Assembly: GCA_002412795.1 (NCBI GenBank)
Contig: DHVS01000035.1
Location: 57,605 to 121,604, forward strand
DNA length: 64,000 nucleotides
Source: a bacterium UBP2_UBA5202
GTDB lineage: Bacteria > Edwardsbacteria > AC1 > EtOH8
Direction: 5' to 3'
The position numbers were made by a program, and so were the translations under genes. Position 1 is the stretch's first letter. Each line of letters starts with the position of its first letter. The notes beneath the pieces are model-generated. The model made no database searches. It saw only the letters and a program-made list of their open reading frames with translations, and was not told the origin of the DNA. This document shows positions 1 through 8,037 of this stretch, piece after piece.

Positions 1-2
1 AA

Positions 3-98
3 CAGAACGCAAAGCCGTTCCAGGCTTTTAAGGTCTATCCGCTCAAAGCGGGAAAAGACGATTTTAGTGGCAAAGTTAGGGGAAAAACCCTGGTCTAA
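3..98 (+). CDS. Possible 3' end of a gene entering from the left edge
   Basis: Reading from base 3 there is an open frame of 31 codons ending in TAA at 96-98. The peptide ends F-S-G-K-V-R-G-K-T-L-V and has a mixed, protein-like composition. No start is inside the window and no family is recognised. It could also be noncoding sequence that happens to be open. Confidence 0.25.
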   Translation, partial: QNAKPFQAFKVYPLKAGKDDFSGKVRGKTLV

Positions 99-167
99 AA
101 GGTAGCGGCTGGGCTGGGTTATGCCCCGAACGATGAAAAGCTTGCTAAAATTGAAGGAAAGCATGAT

Positions 168-419
168 ATTTTATCCGATTTATGCGATATATTATCCAAT
201 TTATTTATTACATGTTGCAATATGTTGGGTATATTATCCGATATAAAGAGTACACGTTGTAATGTGTTAAATACATTATCCGATATAAAAAATGCGCATT
301 GCGATATGTTAAATACATTATTCAATATATTGGATATGCATTGTAATTAACTGGCTATTTTATCCGAAAAACCAAACACAACTTGTGAAATATGGAATTT
401 GTTATTCGATATGTGCTTA
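168..419. repeat. Imperfect 42-bp tandem repeat array, about six units
   Basis: AT-rich array with a 42-bp period. Units start near 168, 210, 252, 294, 336 and 378. Each carries a TTATCC-like core (TTATCC or TTATTC) at the same offset and most carry a TTGNAATATGTT-like segment about 20 bp earlier. Units 210-251 and 252-293 are the most alike; the outer ones are decayed. The period is 14 codons, so the minus strand reads as a 14-residue peptide repeat, but stops interrupt most frames and I see no good start signal. There are no unique spacers, so it is not a CRISPR. Confidence 0.8.
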
Positions 420-539
420 GTATTCGGCCTGCGGCCTAACGGCCAAGCTTAACAACGACAGTGAGCGGCGCACCTGGTTCTCGTTGCCGCTTACGTCCCG
501 GGCGTTGGTTGGTTGTTCTATCGGTTTAAGGTCGATCAT
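417..539 (-). CDS. Small 40-residue ORF with Shine-Dalgarno, unknown function
   Basis: The frame starts at ATG (539), ends TAA at 417-419, and has AAGGAA about 6 nt upstream of the start. The peptide begins M-I-D-L-K-P-I-E-Q-P and contains a D-V-S-G-N-E-N-Q segment that resembles the end of an Ig/FN3-like domain of secreted proteins (compare A-T-D-R-A-G-N-E in the OmpA/FecR protein at 35866). It could be a real small gene downstream of the M16 peptidase or a leftover of a larger secreted protein whose remainder decayed into the adjoining tandem repeat. Confidence 0.3.
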   Translation of the reverse strand: MIDLKPIEQPTNARDVSGNENQVRRSLSLLSLAVRPQAEY

Positions 540-569
540 TGTTTCCTTAAATATGTATTAGCCGGTTCA

Positions 570-1808
570 TTATTCGGGTTTTATTCCGGCTTCGATCCTC
601 GGTTGGGTCAGATATTTATTGGCCGCCTTTGTCAGGGTCTCTGTTGAGATACTTTTATACCCTTCTTCTTCGCCAAGAATGGAGCAGGGAAAACCATACA
701 TTCCTTTTCTGAAGAGATCTATGGTGATATCGTCCAGATTTTCCAATCGGTCCTGCAACAGAGATAACGCTTTGTTTCTGACTCCTTCTATTTCTTCCTT
801 TGGGAGGCCATTCTTAACAATGTCATTGATGATTTGATCCAGGACATCCCGAGCCTCCCCTAAACGATTAGGATCAATGCCCCCGACCCAAAAAATTATG
901 CAGTTCTCCGGATGGGCCTGGTACATGGAACAGCTGTCATAGCCTATTCCCCTTTTTTCCCGCAACTCCTTGAACATTCTACAGTACATTGACCTGCCGA
1001 TGGCAGTTTCCAGCAAACGTAGCGAGTAATATTCCTCCCCGCAGAACCGGTCGGCCGCTTTCAGGATTTGGGCCATATACACTTGCCCCACGCCTTTTCT
1101 TACTTCATAAAGGGGCTCCTTGGCAACGGCCGTCACCGTTGTGTTGTAATTTGCCCCGGTATAATGGGGCGCCGGGATACGGCCAAAGGTCTTTTCTAAT
1201 TTATCAAGGACGTCTTCCTGGTCAAAATTGCCGGCGATGGAGATCACTGTCTTCTGGGGTATATAATGCTTGGCCTTGAACGAGACCATCTCTTCGTGGG
1301 TAATGTTGGTGATCGCATTCACCTGACCAAAGACATTCCTCTCAAGATCGGTATCTTTGAAATAGTAGGGCATCAGTAAATTATGTATCACATGGCATCC
1401 CGGACTTTCCGCGCATCTCTTAATTTCCGTATTCACCACCTCGCGTTCCGTTTCCAACTCATCGCGCCGGTAATCAAGATTCAGGTAGGCCTCATAAGCG
1501 ATCTGGATGGCGTCGGTGAATGCCTGGTATGGTGAAGTGACACGAAAGGCGGTACAGTCGCGGTCGGTAAACGCTCCTGGCTGGATCCCTTTCCATTCCA
1601 TATCCTGGAGTAGCTGGCTGCTGGTTCTCTGCCGGTTCGACTTGAACAGCAGGTGTTCCGTAAAATGCGCTGCCCCGTCTGTTTCCGGGGTTTCATGGAT
1701 GGAGCCAACGCCGACAGCAACCATCATGCCGATTTTCTTTTTCTCCGGCATCTGAAGGGTTACAACCTTTAGCCCATTGGGAAAAGTGGTTGTTTTTTCT
1801 TTGTTCAC
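570..1808 (-). CDS. M16 family zinc metallopeptidase
   Basis: A 412-residue inverzincin of the processing-peptidase type, expected to hydrolyse peptides with Zn2+. The inverted zinc motif H-F-T-E-H lies at residues 48-52 (ligands H48 and H52, catalytic E51), and the third ligand is a glutamate near residue 128 in E-R-E-V-V-N-T-E-I. A second M16-type domain follows, with the R-G-I-G-Y segment after the M-F-K-E-L-R-E-K region as in bacterial PqqL/YmxG-like proteins. The length fits single-chain bacterial M16B proteins. No signal peptide is seen, so it is probably cytoplasmic. The start is GTG, with GAGGGA 6 nt upstream. It lies downstream of the Nudix gene on the same strand. Confidence 0.9.
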   Translation of the reverse strand: MNKEKTTTFPNGLKVVTLQMPEKKKIGMMVAVGVGSIHETPETDGAAHFTEHLLFKSNRQRTSSQLLQDMEWKGIQPGAFTDRDCTAFRVTSPYQAFTDAIQIAYEAYLNLDYRRDELETEREVVNTEIKRCAESPGCHVIHNLLMPYYFKDTDLERNVFGQVNAITNITHEEMVSFKAKHYIPQKTVISIAGNFDQEDVLDKLEKTFGRIPAPHYTGANYNTTVTAVAKEPLYEVRKGVGQVYMAQILKAADRFCGEEYYSLRLLETAIGRSMYCRMFKELREKRGIGYDSCSMYQAHPENCIIFWVGGIDPNRLGEARDVLDQIINDIVKNGLPKEEIEGVRNKALSLLQDRLENLDDITIDLFRKGMYGFPCSILGEEEGYKSISTETLTKAANKYLTQPRIEAGIKPE

Positions 1809-1867
1809 CTGACATCCCTCTTGGTTAGTCTAAACATATAGGCCTTGAGGGTAACTGAGGGTCCATT

Positions 1868-2347
1868 TCATTTTGTCTTAATTCTTAAAAACTCCAACGG
1901 TTTCTGTTTTACAAACTTGGCTTCGATCTCGCGCATGGTTTCTGCCTGGTGTTCAAAACACAGAAACTCTTTTGATTCTTCGGGCGAGACCCACTTATAT
2001 TCGCTATGTTCCGGGGAGAGTTTGACCGGTTGGTCCGAATCTACGAAACCTACGAATATCGGCACAAGATTGATACAATTCTGGCTGGCTTCGTAAAATT
2101 GTTCCAATTTATTGACCGAGTAGAGACTATCCGGAACCAACCCTGTCTCTTCGGTGATCTCTCGGAGGGCGGCCTCCCAGGCTTTTTCGCCCTTCTCTAT
2201 CTTGCCGGACACCATCTGCCAGGAATTAGACAAATACGATGATTTGCGCTTAAGGATGAGGTACCGGCCTTTGCCGCCTTCGATCCGGCATACGTAGGCC
2301 GCAATCGAAAAAGACTTTATTGGAATTTCTTCGTGAATATCCATCAT
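1868..2347 (-). CDS. Nudix hydrolase
   Basis: A protein of about 159 residues with a complete Nudix box: G-K-I-E-K-G-E, then R-E-I-T-E-E-T-G-L, giving the G-x5-E-x7-R-E-U-x-E-E-x-G-U signature that binds Mg2+ for hydrolysis of a nucleoside diphosphate linked to another moiety. The rest resembles the dATP/dihydroneopterin triphosphate pyrophosphatase type (F-Y-E-A then E-H-S-E-Y-K-W-V), but the substrate cannot be assigned. The start is chosen at the ATG-ATG pair around 2347; a GTG four codons earlier is possible. No clear ribosome site is visible. Confidence 0.85.
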   Translation of the reverse strand: MMDIHEEIPIKSFSIAAYVCRIEGGKGRYLILKRKSSYLSNSWQMVSGKIEKGEKAWEAALREITEETGLVPDSLYSVNKLEQFYEASQNCINLVPIFVGFVDSDQPVKLSPEHSEYKWVSPEESKEFLCFEHQAETMREIEAKFVKQKPLEFLRIKTK

Positions 2348-2402
2348 TGTTTGGCCCACTGGTTGGTCAACTGTATCACCATTGTTTGCCCGGCCATTCT
2401 AT

Positions 2403-2456
2403 TCCTCGACTTTCCACTCCAGCTTAATGTCATCCAACTCGCCAATGAACCTGGCC
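2403..2456 (-). pseudogene. Duplicated 3' tail of the M42 peptidase gene
   Basis: This 54-bp stretch matches 3105-3158, the 3' end of the M42 peptidase gene, at 48 of 54 positions. In the same frame it would read as the C-terminus E-L-D-D-I-K-L-E-W-K. No other part of an M42 gene is next to it. The two copies bracket the BrnT-type toxin-antitoxin pair in direct orientation, suggesting that insertion of the module duplicated, or was accompanied by duplication of, the gene end. Confidence 0.75.
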
Positions 2457-2485
2457 GGACGTTTTCTTTCATTGGAAAGTATGCT

Positions 2486-2788
2486 CTATTGGGCTTTATT
2501 CGCCTTTGTCCTCTGCTTTTGGGGAAGCAAGGGAATTAAACACCGCAAGGCCTTGTTCACGGCTTTTGAATCCGGGAAATATGTCCGAATGTCCGGCTCA
2601 ATAATAACCGCGCCTGCCTTTGGCTTAACTTCTCTAACAACCTTTGTGCCGTCAGCCTTATGAACGGTGACCGCATATCCGGCCTGCAAGGCCCGGTAAT
2701 GCTTGCCGCGAACGCCCCCCGTAAAATCGTATTCGGCGCGCATATCGTTGACCTCTGCCTTTACTGTTTTGGTCTTCTTCTTATTCAT
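2486..2788 (-). CDS. Antitoxin partner of BrnT-family toxin
   Basis: A 100-residue protein starting M-N-K-K-K-T, with M-R-A-E-Y-D-F-T-G-G-V-R-G-K-H-Y near the front and E-P-D-I-R-T-Y-F-P-D-S toward the end. This layout recurs in small antitoxins encoded next to BrnT-like toxins. It should bind and neutralise the toxin encoded just upstream and repress the shared promoter (family knowledge). Its start overlaps the toxin's stop by 8 bp, so the order is toxin first, antitoxin second, the usual order in brnTA operons. Confidence 0.8.
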   Translation of the reverse strand: MNKKKTKTVKAEVNDMRAEYDFTGGVRGKHYRALQAGYAVTVHKADGTKVVREVKPKAGAVIIEPDIRTYFPDSKAVNKALRCLIPLLPQKQRTKANKAQ

Positions 2789-3053
2789 ATTGTTTTCGTT
2801 CCGTTGGAGTTGCCTTGCGGCAACTGATAATACGTGTTCTTAAACTGCGCTCGTTATAAACCACCACCAGCACCCGGCCTTGGCCGGAACTGCCTATGGA
2901 AATATACCGTTGCTCATCTGCGGAATGATTGGGGTCAGGTATCGTTATTGAGAAGGGATCTAGGAAAACCGTTATGGCTTCATTAAAACTGACACCGTGT
3001 TTTTTGATGTTCGTTTTGGCCTTATCTTCATCCCACTCAAAATTCAGTTTCAT
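2781..3053 (-). CDS. brnT: BrnT-family toxin (putative ribonuclease)
   Basis: A 90-residue protein beginning M-K-L-N-F-E-W-D-E-D-K, then N-I-K-K-H-G-V-S-F-N-E-A, and ending R-I-I-S-C-R-K-A-T-P-T-E-R-K-Q-Y-E. The W-D-x2-K-x3-N-x2-K-H-x-V-x-F and I-S-x-R-x-A-x3-E-R signatures are those of BrnT (DUF497), a RelE-fold ribonuclease of type II toxin-antitoxin systems. The start at 3053 is set by AAGGAG 5 nt upstream; a longer frame to 3119 lacks such a signal and would run into the M42 gene end. The module sits between two copies of the M42 3' tail. Confidence 0.85.
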   Translation of the reverse strand: MKLNFEWDEDKAKTNIKKHGVSFNEAITVFLDPFSITIPDPNHSADEQRYISIGSSGQGRVLVVVYNERSLRTRIISCRKATPTERKQYE

Positions 3054-3100
3054 TGCAACTCCTTTGACCCATTGCCTGCCGTTTTCAAGGAAGTCTGCTT

Positions 3101-4249
3101 TCAGTCCTCGTCCTTCCACTCCAGCTTGATGTCATCCAGCTCGGCAATGAACCGGGCCAACAGCCGGGCCGAGCGATCCACGTCGGAGGCCGCCAGGGTC
3201 TCCACCGGGGTGTGCATATAGCGCAGAGGCAAACCTACCAGGCCGGTGGGAATTCCCTCGCGCGAGATCTGGATATCCATGGCATCGGTGCCGGTGACCC
3301 CGGCCACAGGCTCCAGCTGGTATGGTATCTCTTCGGCCTTGGCCACGGCCTTCAGTTTCTCCACCACCGCCGGGTGCAGGTTGGGCCCCATGGCAATGGT
3401 GGGCCCTTTGCCCATGGGAAAGGTTTCGGACTCGTAGGTCATCTGCATGTCGGCGTGGGTCACGTCAATGGCGATGCCGATGTCCGGGTTGACATTATAG
3501 GTTGCGGTCAGCGCGCCCAGGCAGCCCCAGCCCGCCTCTTCCTGCACCGTGGCCACGGCGTAAACGTCCCAGCTGTGGCGCACATTTTTTAGCAGTTCCA
3601 GGGTCTTCACCATCACCGCCACGCAGGCCCGGTCGTCCATGGCCTTGCCGGCGGCCCGGTCGTTCTTCAGGTTGATGAACGGCATCCGCATGGTCACCAC
3701 ATCGCCCACCGATATCTTGGCCCGGACCTCCTTTTCCTCCATCCCCAGGTCGATATACAGGTCGGCTAGGGCTATCACCTGGCGGCTTTCCTCTGGTGTC
3801 TGAAAGTGCGGCGGCTTGGCCCCGATGATCCCGGGAAAGACCTTGTCCGTGCCCGGCCCCAGCCGGCCCACCGGGTGAACCAGCACCTCCTGGCTTAACA
3901 GGACCCTGACATCAAACCCGCCGATCTCGGTAAAACGCAGGAACCCGCCCTCCTCGATCCGGGTGATCAGCAGGCCGATCTCATCCAGGTGGGCGGCCAG
4001 AAGTATCTTTTTGCCGGAAGCCTTGGGCCCCGAGCCTTTCTTGAAGGCTGCCACGCTCCCCATCTTGTCGGTCTTCACCTGGTCGGCAAACGGTTTCAGT
4101 TCCGCCTGGGCAACCCTGGCCGCCCGGGCTTCGTAGCCTGAGGGGCCGGAGACCTGGGTCAGCCTTTTGACCAGTTCCAGGGTGGGGTTGGGCTTGGGGG
4201 CTTCGGCTGTTTCTTTTTTGGTTATGAGACCCTTTGTTTTTAAAGACAT
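3101..4249 (-). CDS. M42 family aminopeptidase / endoglucanase-like hydrolase
   Basis: A 382-residue dinuclear metallopeptidase of the M42 (TET/FrvX/PepA-like) family that removes N-terminal residues from peptides in large cytosolic assemblies (family knowledge). Metal and catalytic signatures are visible: A-A-H-L-D-E-I-G, K-A-M-D-D-R-A-C, V-Q-E-E-A-G-W-G-C (catalytic and metal Glu), A-I-D-V-T-H-A-D and M-H-T-P-V-E near the C-terminus. The first roughly 20 residues are a Lys-rich extension. AGGAGCG precedes the ATG. The gene starts 10 bp after the end of the EFR1-type gene, implying co-transcription. Its last 54 bp are repeated at 2403-2456. Confidence 0.93.
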   Translation of the reverse strand: MSLKTKGLITKKETAEAPKPNPTLELVKRLTQVSGPSGYEARAARVAQAELKPFADQVKTDKMGSVAAFKKGSGPKASGKKILLAAHLDEIGLLITRIEEGGFLRFTEIGGFDVRVLLSQEVLVHPVGRLGPGTDKVFPGIIGAKPPHFQTPEESRQVIALADLYIDLGMEEKEVRAKISVGDVVTMRMPFINLKNDRAAGKAMDDRACVAVMVKTLELLKNVRHSWDVYAVATVQEEAGWGCLGALTATYNVNPDIGIAIDVTHADMQMTYESETFPMGKGPTIAMGPNLHPAVVEKLKAVAKAEEIPYQLEPVAGVTGTDAMDIQISREGIPTGLVGLPLRYMHTPVETLAASDVDRSARLLARFIAELDDIKLEWKDED

Positions 4250-4259
4250 TAAACCGCTC

Positions 4260-5108
4260 CTAAGGTTTGGGATTTTTCTGTCCGTGAAATAATTTTGACA
4301 AAAGTTGACGGAGATACTCTCCGGTCAATAGTTTGAAAGGAACCCAGTTGTTTTTGTATGCCCGCTCCGGGCAGATGCGCTCGCACTGGTAGCAGGCTAT
4401 GCAGTCCTCCTCCCGGAAGACCGGATACGGGTCCAGGCTGATGACGTTGGTGGGACACTGTTCGGCGCAAAGCCCGCACTTGGTGCAGGATTCCTTGAAC
4501 AGATTTTTCCGGGGCAGCAACCCCGTTCTCATGTGCCTCAGCAGGGCCCGGTGACTGAACATTCCGGCAATGGCCCGGTTCAAAAGACCATTGGGGGTAG
4601 TGCATCCTTCGGATCGATGCTCTTCGACGAATATCCGGGCCTTGTTCAGGACGCTCTCGGCAAAGGCGGCTGCGTTTTTCAGGTCCTGCAGGTCGGGGTG
4701 TCCCGCCCCCGAAAGAGGGACCCTGGACGCAAACGGCGGATATGTATCATATCCCAAACATTGGTAAAAGTCAAGGGCCACAAAGCCCCGGCGGGCGGCC
4801 AGGCCGCTAATCCTTGAGGCTATGGCTCCCGGGGTCCCGCCGTGGGTTACAAAAAAGAAGAAGGGGCGGGGTTTATCCGAATGGTCCGGCAGTTCCTCCA
4901 GGAACTTCTGGACGTTGTACGGCTCCCTAAAGTAAAAGGCCGGGGCCCCCAGACCTATCAGGTCATAGCGCTCCACCAGCAGCGGATCGGCATCCTCCAG
5001 CCGCACCAAGGCGCAGGAACCGGCCTGGGCCGCCAAAGTCTCCTGGATGGTCTCGGCCACCTGGCGGGTGTTCCCGGTCTGGGAAAAATATATTACACAA
5101 CAGCGCAT
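4260..5108 (-). CDS. EFR1-type flavodoxin/ferredoxin fusion protein
   Basis: A 282-residue electron-transfer protein. The N-terminus (C-V-I-Y-F-S-Q-T-G-N-T-R) is a flavodoxin FMN phosphate-binding loop. The C-terminal third has two 4Fe-4S cluster motifs, C-T-K-C-G-L-C-A-E-Q-C-P and C-I-A-C-Y-Q-C-E-R-I-C-P. This layout is that of the EFR1 (flavodoxin plus dicluster ferredoxin) family. The redox partners are unknown; cytoplasmic by absence of a signal. It is followed after 10 bp by the M42 peptidase. Confidence 0.88.
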   Translation of the reverse strand: MRCCVIYFSQTGNTRQVAETIQETLAAQAGSCALVRLEDADPLLVERYDLIGLGAPAFYFREPYNVQKFLEELPDHSDKPRPFFFFVTHGGTPGAIASRISGLAARRGFVALDFYQCLGYDTYPPFASRVPLSGAGHPDLQDLKNAAAFAESVLNKARIFVEEHRSEGCTTPNGLLNRAIAGMFSHRALLRHMRTGLLPRKNLFKESCTKCGLCAEQCPTNVISLDPYPVFREEDCIACYQCERICPERAYKNNWVPFKLLTGEYLRQLLSKLFHGQKNPKP

Positions 5109-5398
5109 AGACTAAAGGGGACAGATTGTTTGGTTCCTGTTTTGGGGGAATTATTAATGGGGTCAGTATATAAGCAACATTTCTATTAGGAATCCATGAA
5201 ACCACTTGTAGTGAGTGTGCGTTGCGCTGAGCCTGCCGAAGTGCCGAACTATGAACACTTAACTGTAAAAACCCTATCGATTCCTGCGTTCCTGCTTGTC
5301 CGCCGCAGCCGCAGCGAAGGCAGAGCTTCCTTATAGAATAAATCCATTTGTCTTCGGCTGTTATGCAATTAATTAAGTGCTCTGGTTAATATCACTGA
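5109..5398. other. Intergenic stretch with interspersed-repeat-like sequence
   Basis: About 290 bp without a convincing gene. It contains GCGCTGAGCCTGCCGAAGTG near 5223 and GCCGCAGCCGCAGCGAAGG near 5300, resembling decayed intergenic repeats of the kind that also occur around 7920, 25370 and 49570 (variants of a CTTCGG...CTCAGGA motif). No RNA gene or clear promoter was seen. Confidence 0.4.
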
Positions 5399-7852
5399 TC
5401 AAAGGTTCCCGGCAATGGCCTCCCTGGTTTTGTCCGCGATCTGCTGGTAGTCCATCTCCCCGGGGTGGATCGGCTCAAGGAACTTCAGCGTTATTTTCCC
5501 GGCCTTGGGAAACTTCCGCCCGATGGGGAACGCGGCATAGGCCCCGGAGACGGCCACCGGCACCACCGGCACCTGCAGTTCCCGGCTTAGGATGGCAAAG
5601 GTCTTTTTGAATTCCAGCAGATTCCCGTCCCGGCTGCGGGCCCCCTCGGGGAAGATGGCCAGGTTCCTGCCCTCCCGGATGGCGGCGGCCGCCTGCTGCA
5701 GGGTCTTCTTCAGGTCGCGGTTGATGTCCATCACCAGCATGTTGCTGTGGCGGGCGTAGAACCTGGTCAGCGGCGTCTTGATATGCTTGCCGGCGGCCAG
5801 GAAATAGGTGTTTTTGAGAACCTTGTCCGGCAGAAGTATGGAAAGGAACAGCCCGTCCAAAAAGCTTTGGTGGTTGGGGGCCAGGATGAACGGGGCCGGG
5901 GGCAGGCGGTCCTGACCGGTTCCCTTGAGTCTGAAGTAGAGGCGGAACAGCGGGGCGGCCGTCACCTTCAGGAACTGCTGCATGAACATGCTTTGGGGCG
6001 GTTCAAATTTTACCTGTTCCTGCAGGGTGCTGTGCCAGTCGGAATTTTCGGCATTGACCGAGGATTTTTGCCCGGCTATCAGCCGGCTCAGCTCTTCCAC
6101 GGTGTGATGCGCCACCGAGTCCTCGTCGTCCAACTTCATTCCAAAACTTTTTTCCAGGAACAGATCCAGCTCTATCTTGCCCAGCGAATCCAAACCCAGG
6201 TCGTACTCCAGATGCTGTTGGGGCCAGACCTGCTGGTCCAGCGCCTTTTCCAGATAGTTCTTTAAGACCCTGTATTCCACGGTGTCGGGGTCGGGCTTGG
6301 CCTGGTGGGTTTCGGCGGTCTTGGTGTCCATCTGGGGCAGCAGGAATCTTTTGAGCTTGCCCAGCCGGGTCTTGGGCAGTTCGCTGCCGACCAAAGTGAA
6401 ATGGTGGATCTTCTTGTAGCTGGGAACCGTCAGGTTGAATTTGTCCAGCACCAGCCACTTGATGGTCTCGCGCAGGTTGACCACCTGTTCCTGCTTGACC
6501 GTCTGCAAGTCGGGGTGGATCACCGCCCCCAGCTTTTCGTCCCGGGGATAGACCCCGATCTCCTTGATCAGCGGGGAGATCGACAGGATGCGGTTCTCGA
6601 TCTCCTCGGGGTTGATGTTCTTGCCGTTGGAGAGTACTATGATCTCCTTCTTGCGGCCGGTGATGAACAGCCGGTTCTTCTGGTCAAGGTATCCCTGGTC
6701 CCCGGTGTGCAGCCAGCCGTCCTTAAGAATGGCGGCGGTGTCTTCCGGCTTGTGGTAATAGCCCTTCATGATGTTGCGGCCCCGGGCCAGCACCTCGCCG
6801 TCCTCTATCCTGACCTCGGTCTGGCTGGTGGGGGTGCCGGGCGAACCGATCTTCACCTGACCCGGCCGGGTGAAAGTGATCATGGGGGCGGCCTCGGTCA
6901 TGCCGAAACCCTCCAGTATCTCAAAGCCCAGGGCGTAAAGGTCTCTGCCCACCCGCTCGTCCAGCTTGGCCCCGCCGGAGACGAAATAGGTGATGCTGCC
7001 GCCAAAGGCTTCCTGGGCTTTTTTGAATACCAGCCGGCCGAAGGACAGTGACTTAAGACTGCGGGAAATTTTCAATAATATTTTGGCGGCCGGGCTGGCG
7101 TTGATCTTGTCCATCAGCCCCTTGTGGAACAGCCGGTAAAGCCGGGGCACCCCGATGACGATGGTGATCTTGTGTTCCCTGAAGGCGTTAAGGATGTCCT
7201 CGGATGATATCTTTTCCAGGATCACCAAAGTGCCGCCGCAGGACAGGGGGGCCATGATGTTCCCCATCAACGGGAAGATGTGGTGGAAGGGCAGGATGGC
7301 CAGCAGCCGGTCCCGGCCGGAATAGATCCTGGCCCCGTCCACCACCGCCTCGATGTTGGAGTGCAGATTGTCGTGGGTCAGCATCACCCCCTTGGGACTG
7401 CCGGTGGTGCCTGAGGTGTAGATGATGATGGCGGTGTCGTGGACATCGTAGCTGACCGGTTCCAGGGACGGCGCGGAATCGTTCCCCGGCAGTTCCTCGA
7501 AGACGGCTATCTTTGGGCGGTACCCGTCCTTCAGTCCGTCCGCGGCGGCAATAAGAACATCTTTGGTTTTGGCGGAACAGAAGACTATCTCCGGGCGGCA
7601 GTCGTTAAGAATGTAGCCCACCTCGTCGGCCGGGGACAGGTAGTCTATGGGAACCGCGATCCCGCTTTTCTCCCAGACCGAGAACAGCGAATAGACCCAC
7701 TCCGGACGGTTCTCGGCAAAAATGGCCGCCCGTTCGCCTTTTTTCAACTGGTATCCGGCGGCGAATTTTTTGACCGCCTCTATGGTCTGGGCGTATGATA
7801 TGTTTTGGCCCCGGTAGATCAGGGCGGTTTTGTTGTAGTCTTTAATGTACAA
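5399..7852 (-). CDS. Acyl-AMP ligase / ACP / acyltransferase fusion
   Basis: An 817-residue three-domain protein. Residues about 1-500 are an AMP-dependent acyl synthetase (Y-T-S-G-T-T-G-S-P-K-G-V phosphate loop, H-T-G-D-Q-G-Y, G-R-K-K-E-I-I-V). Residues about 525-600 are an acyl-carrier domain with the phosphopantetheine serine in L-G-L-D-S-L-G. The C-terminal roughly 200 residues are a PlsC-type acyltransferase with N-H-Q-S-F-L-D and F-P-E-G-A-R-S. It probably activates a fatty acid, holds it on the carrier domain and transfers it to a lysophospholipid or glycerolipid at the membrane. The order ligase-ACP-acyltransferase is the reverse of E. coli Aas. The start is TTG with AAGGAT 5 nt upstream. 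Confidence 0.9.
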   Translation of the reverse strand: MYIKDYNKTALIYRGQNISYAQTIEAVKKFAAGYQLKKGERAAIFAENRPEWVYSLFSVWEKSGIAVPIDYLSPADEVGYILNDCRPEIVFCSAKTKDVLIAAADGLKDGYRPKIAVFEELPGNDSAPSLEPVSYDVHDTAIIIYTSGTTGSPKGVMLTHDNLHSNIEAVVDGARIYSGRDRLLAILPFHHIFPLMGNIMAPLSCGGTLVILEKISSEDILNAFREHKITIVIGVPRLYRLFHKGLMDKINASPAAKILLKISRSLKSLSFGRLVFKKAQEAFGGSITYFVSGGAKLDERVGRDLYALGFEILEGFGMTEAAPMITFTRPGQVKIGSPGTPTSQTEVRIEDGEVLARGRNIMKGYYHKPEDTAAILKDGWLHTGDQGYLDQKNRLFITGRKKEIIVLSNGKNINPEEIENRILSISPLIKEIGVYPRDEKLGAVIHPDLQTVKQEQVVNLRETIKWLVLDKFNLTVPSYKKIHHFTLVGSELPKTRLGKLKRFLLPQMDTKTAETHQAKPDPDTVEYRVLKNYLEKALDQQVWPQQHLEYDLGLDSLGKIELDLFLEKSFGMKLDDEDSVAHHTVEELSRLIAGQKSSVNAENSDWHSTLQEQVKFEPPQSMFMQQFLKVTAAPLFRLYFRLKGTGQDRLPPAPFILAPNHQSFLDGLFLSILLPDKVLKNTYFLAAGKHIKTPLTRFYARHSNMLVMDINRDLKKTLQQAAAAIREGRNLAIFPEGARSRDGNLLEFKKTFAILSRELQVPVVPVAVSGAYAAFPIGRKFPKAGKITLKFLEPIHPGEMDYQQIADKTREAIAGNL

Positions 7853-8037
7853 TTTGATCCTTATGCAGATTCAACTTGTTGGTGGGTTTTGGCATATTTC
7901 ATACTGCCGGTGCAGTTGTCGTCCTGAGAATACACCCTGCATTTCAGGCTGAAGGATGACAATGTTACCTTTTCGGTTTGTCAAACATTGCGGCAATCTC
8001 AAGGTGACATTTTCCGGTTTTTGCCAAAGCTTGGCAA

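Noticed and set aside
119..325. A 68-residue minus-strand frame over the tandem repeat
   Set aside because: It only reflects the 14-codon repeat in one frame, runs off the repeat into unrelated sequence and has no ribosome site.
168..419. CRISPR array
   Set aside because: Units are directly abutting and decayed, with no unique spacers and no cas genes in the window.
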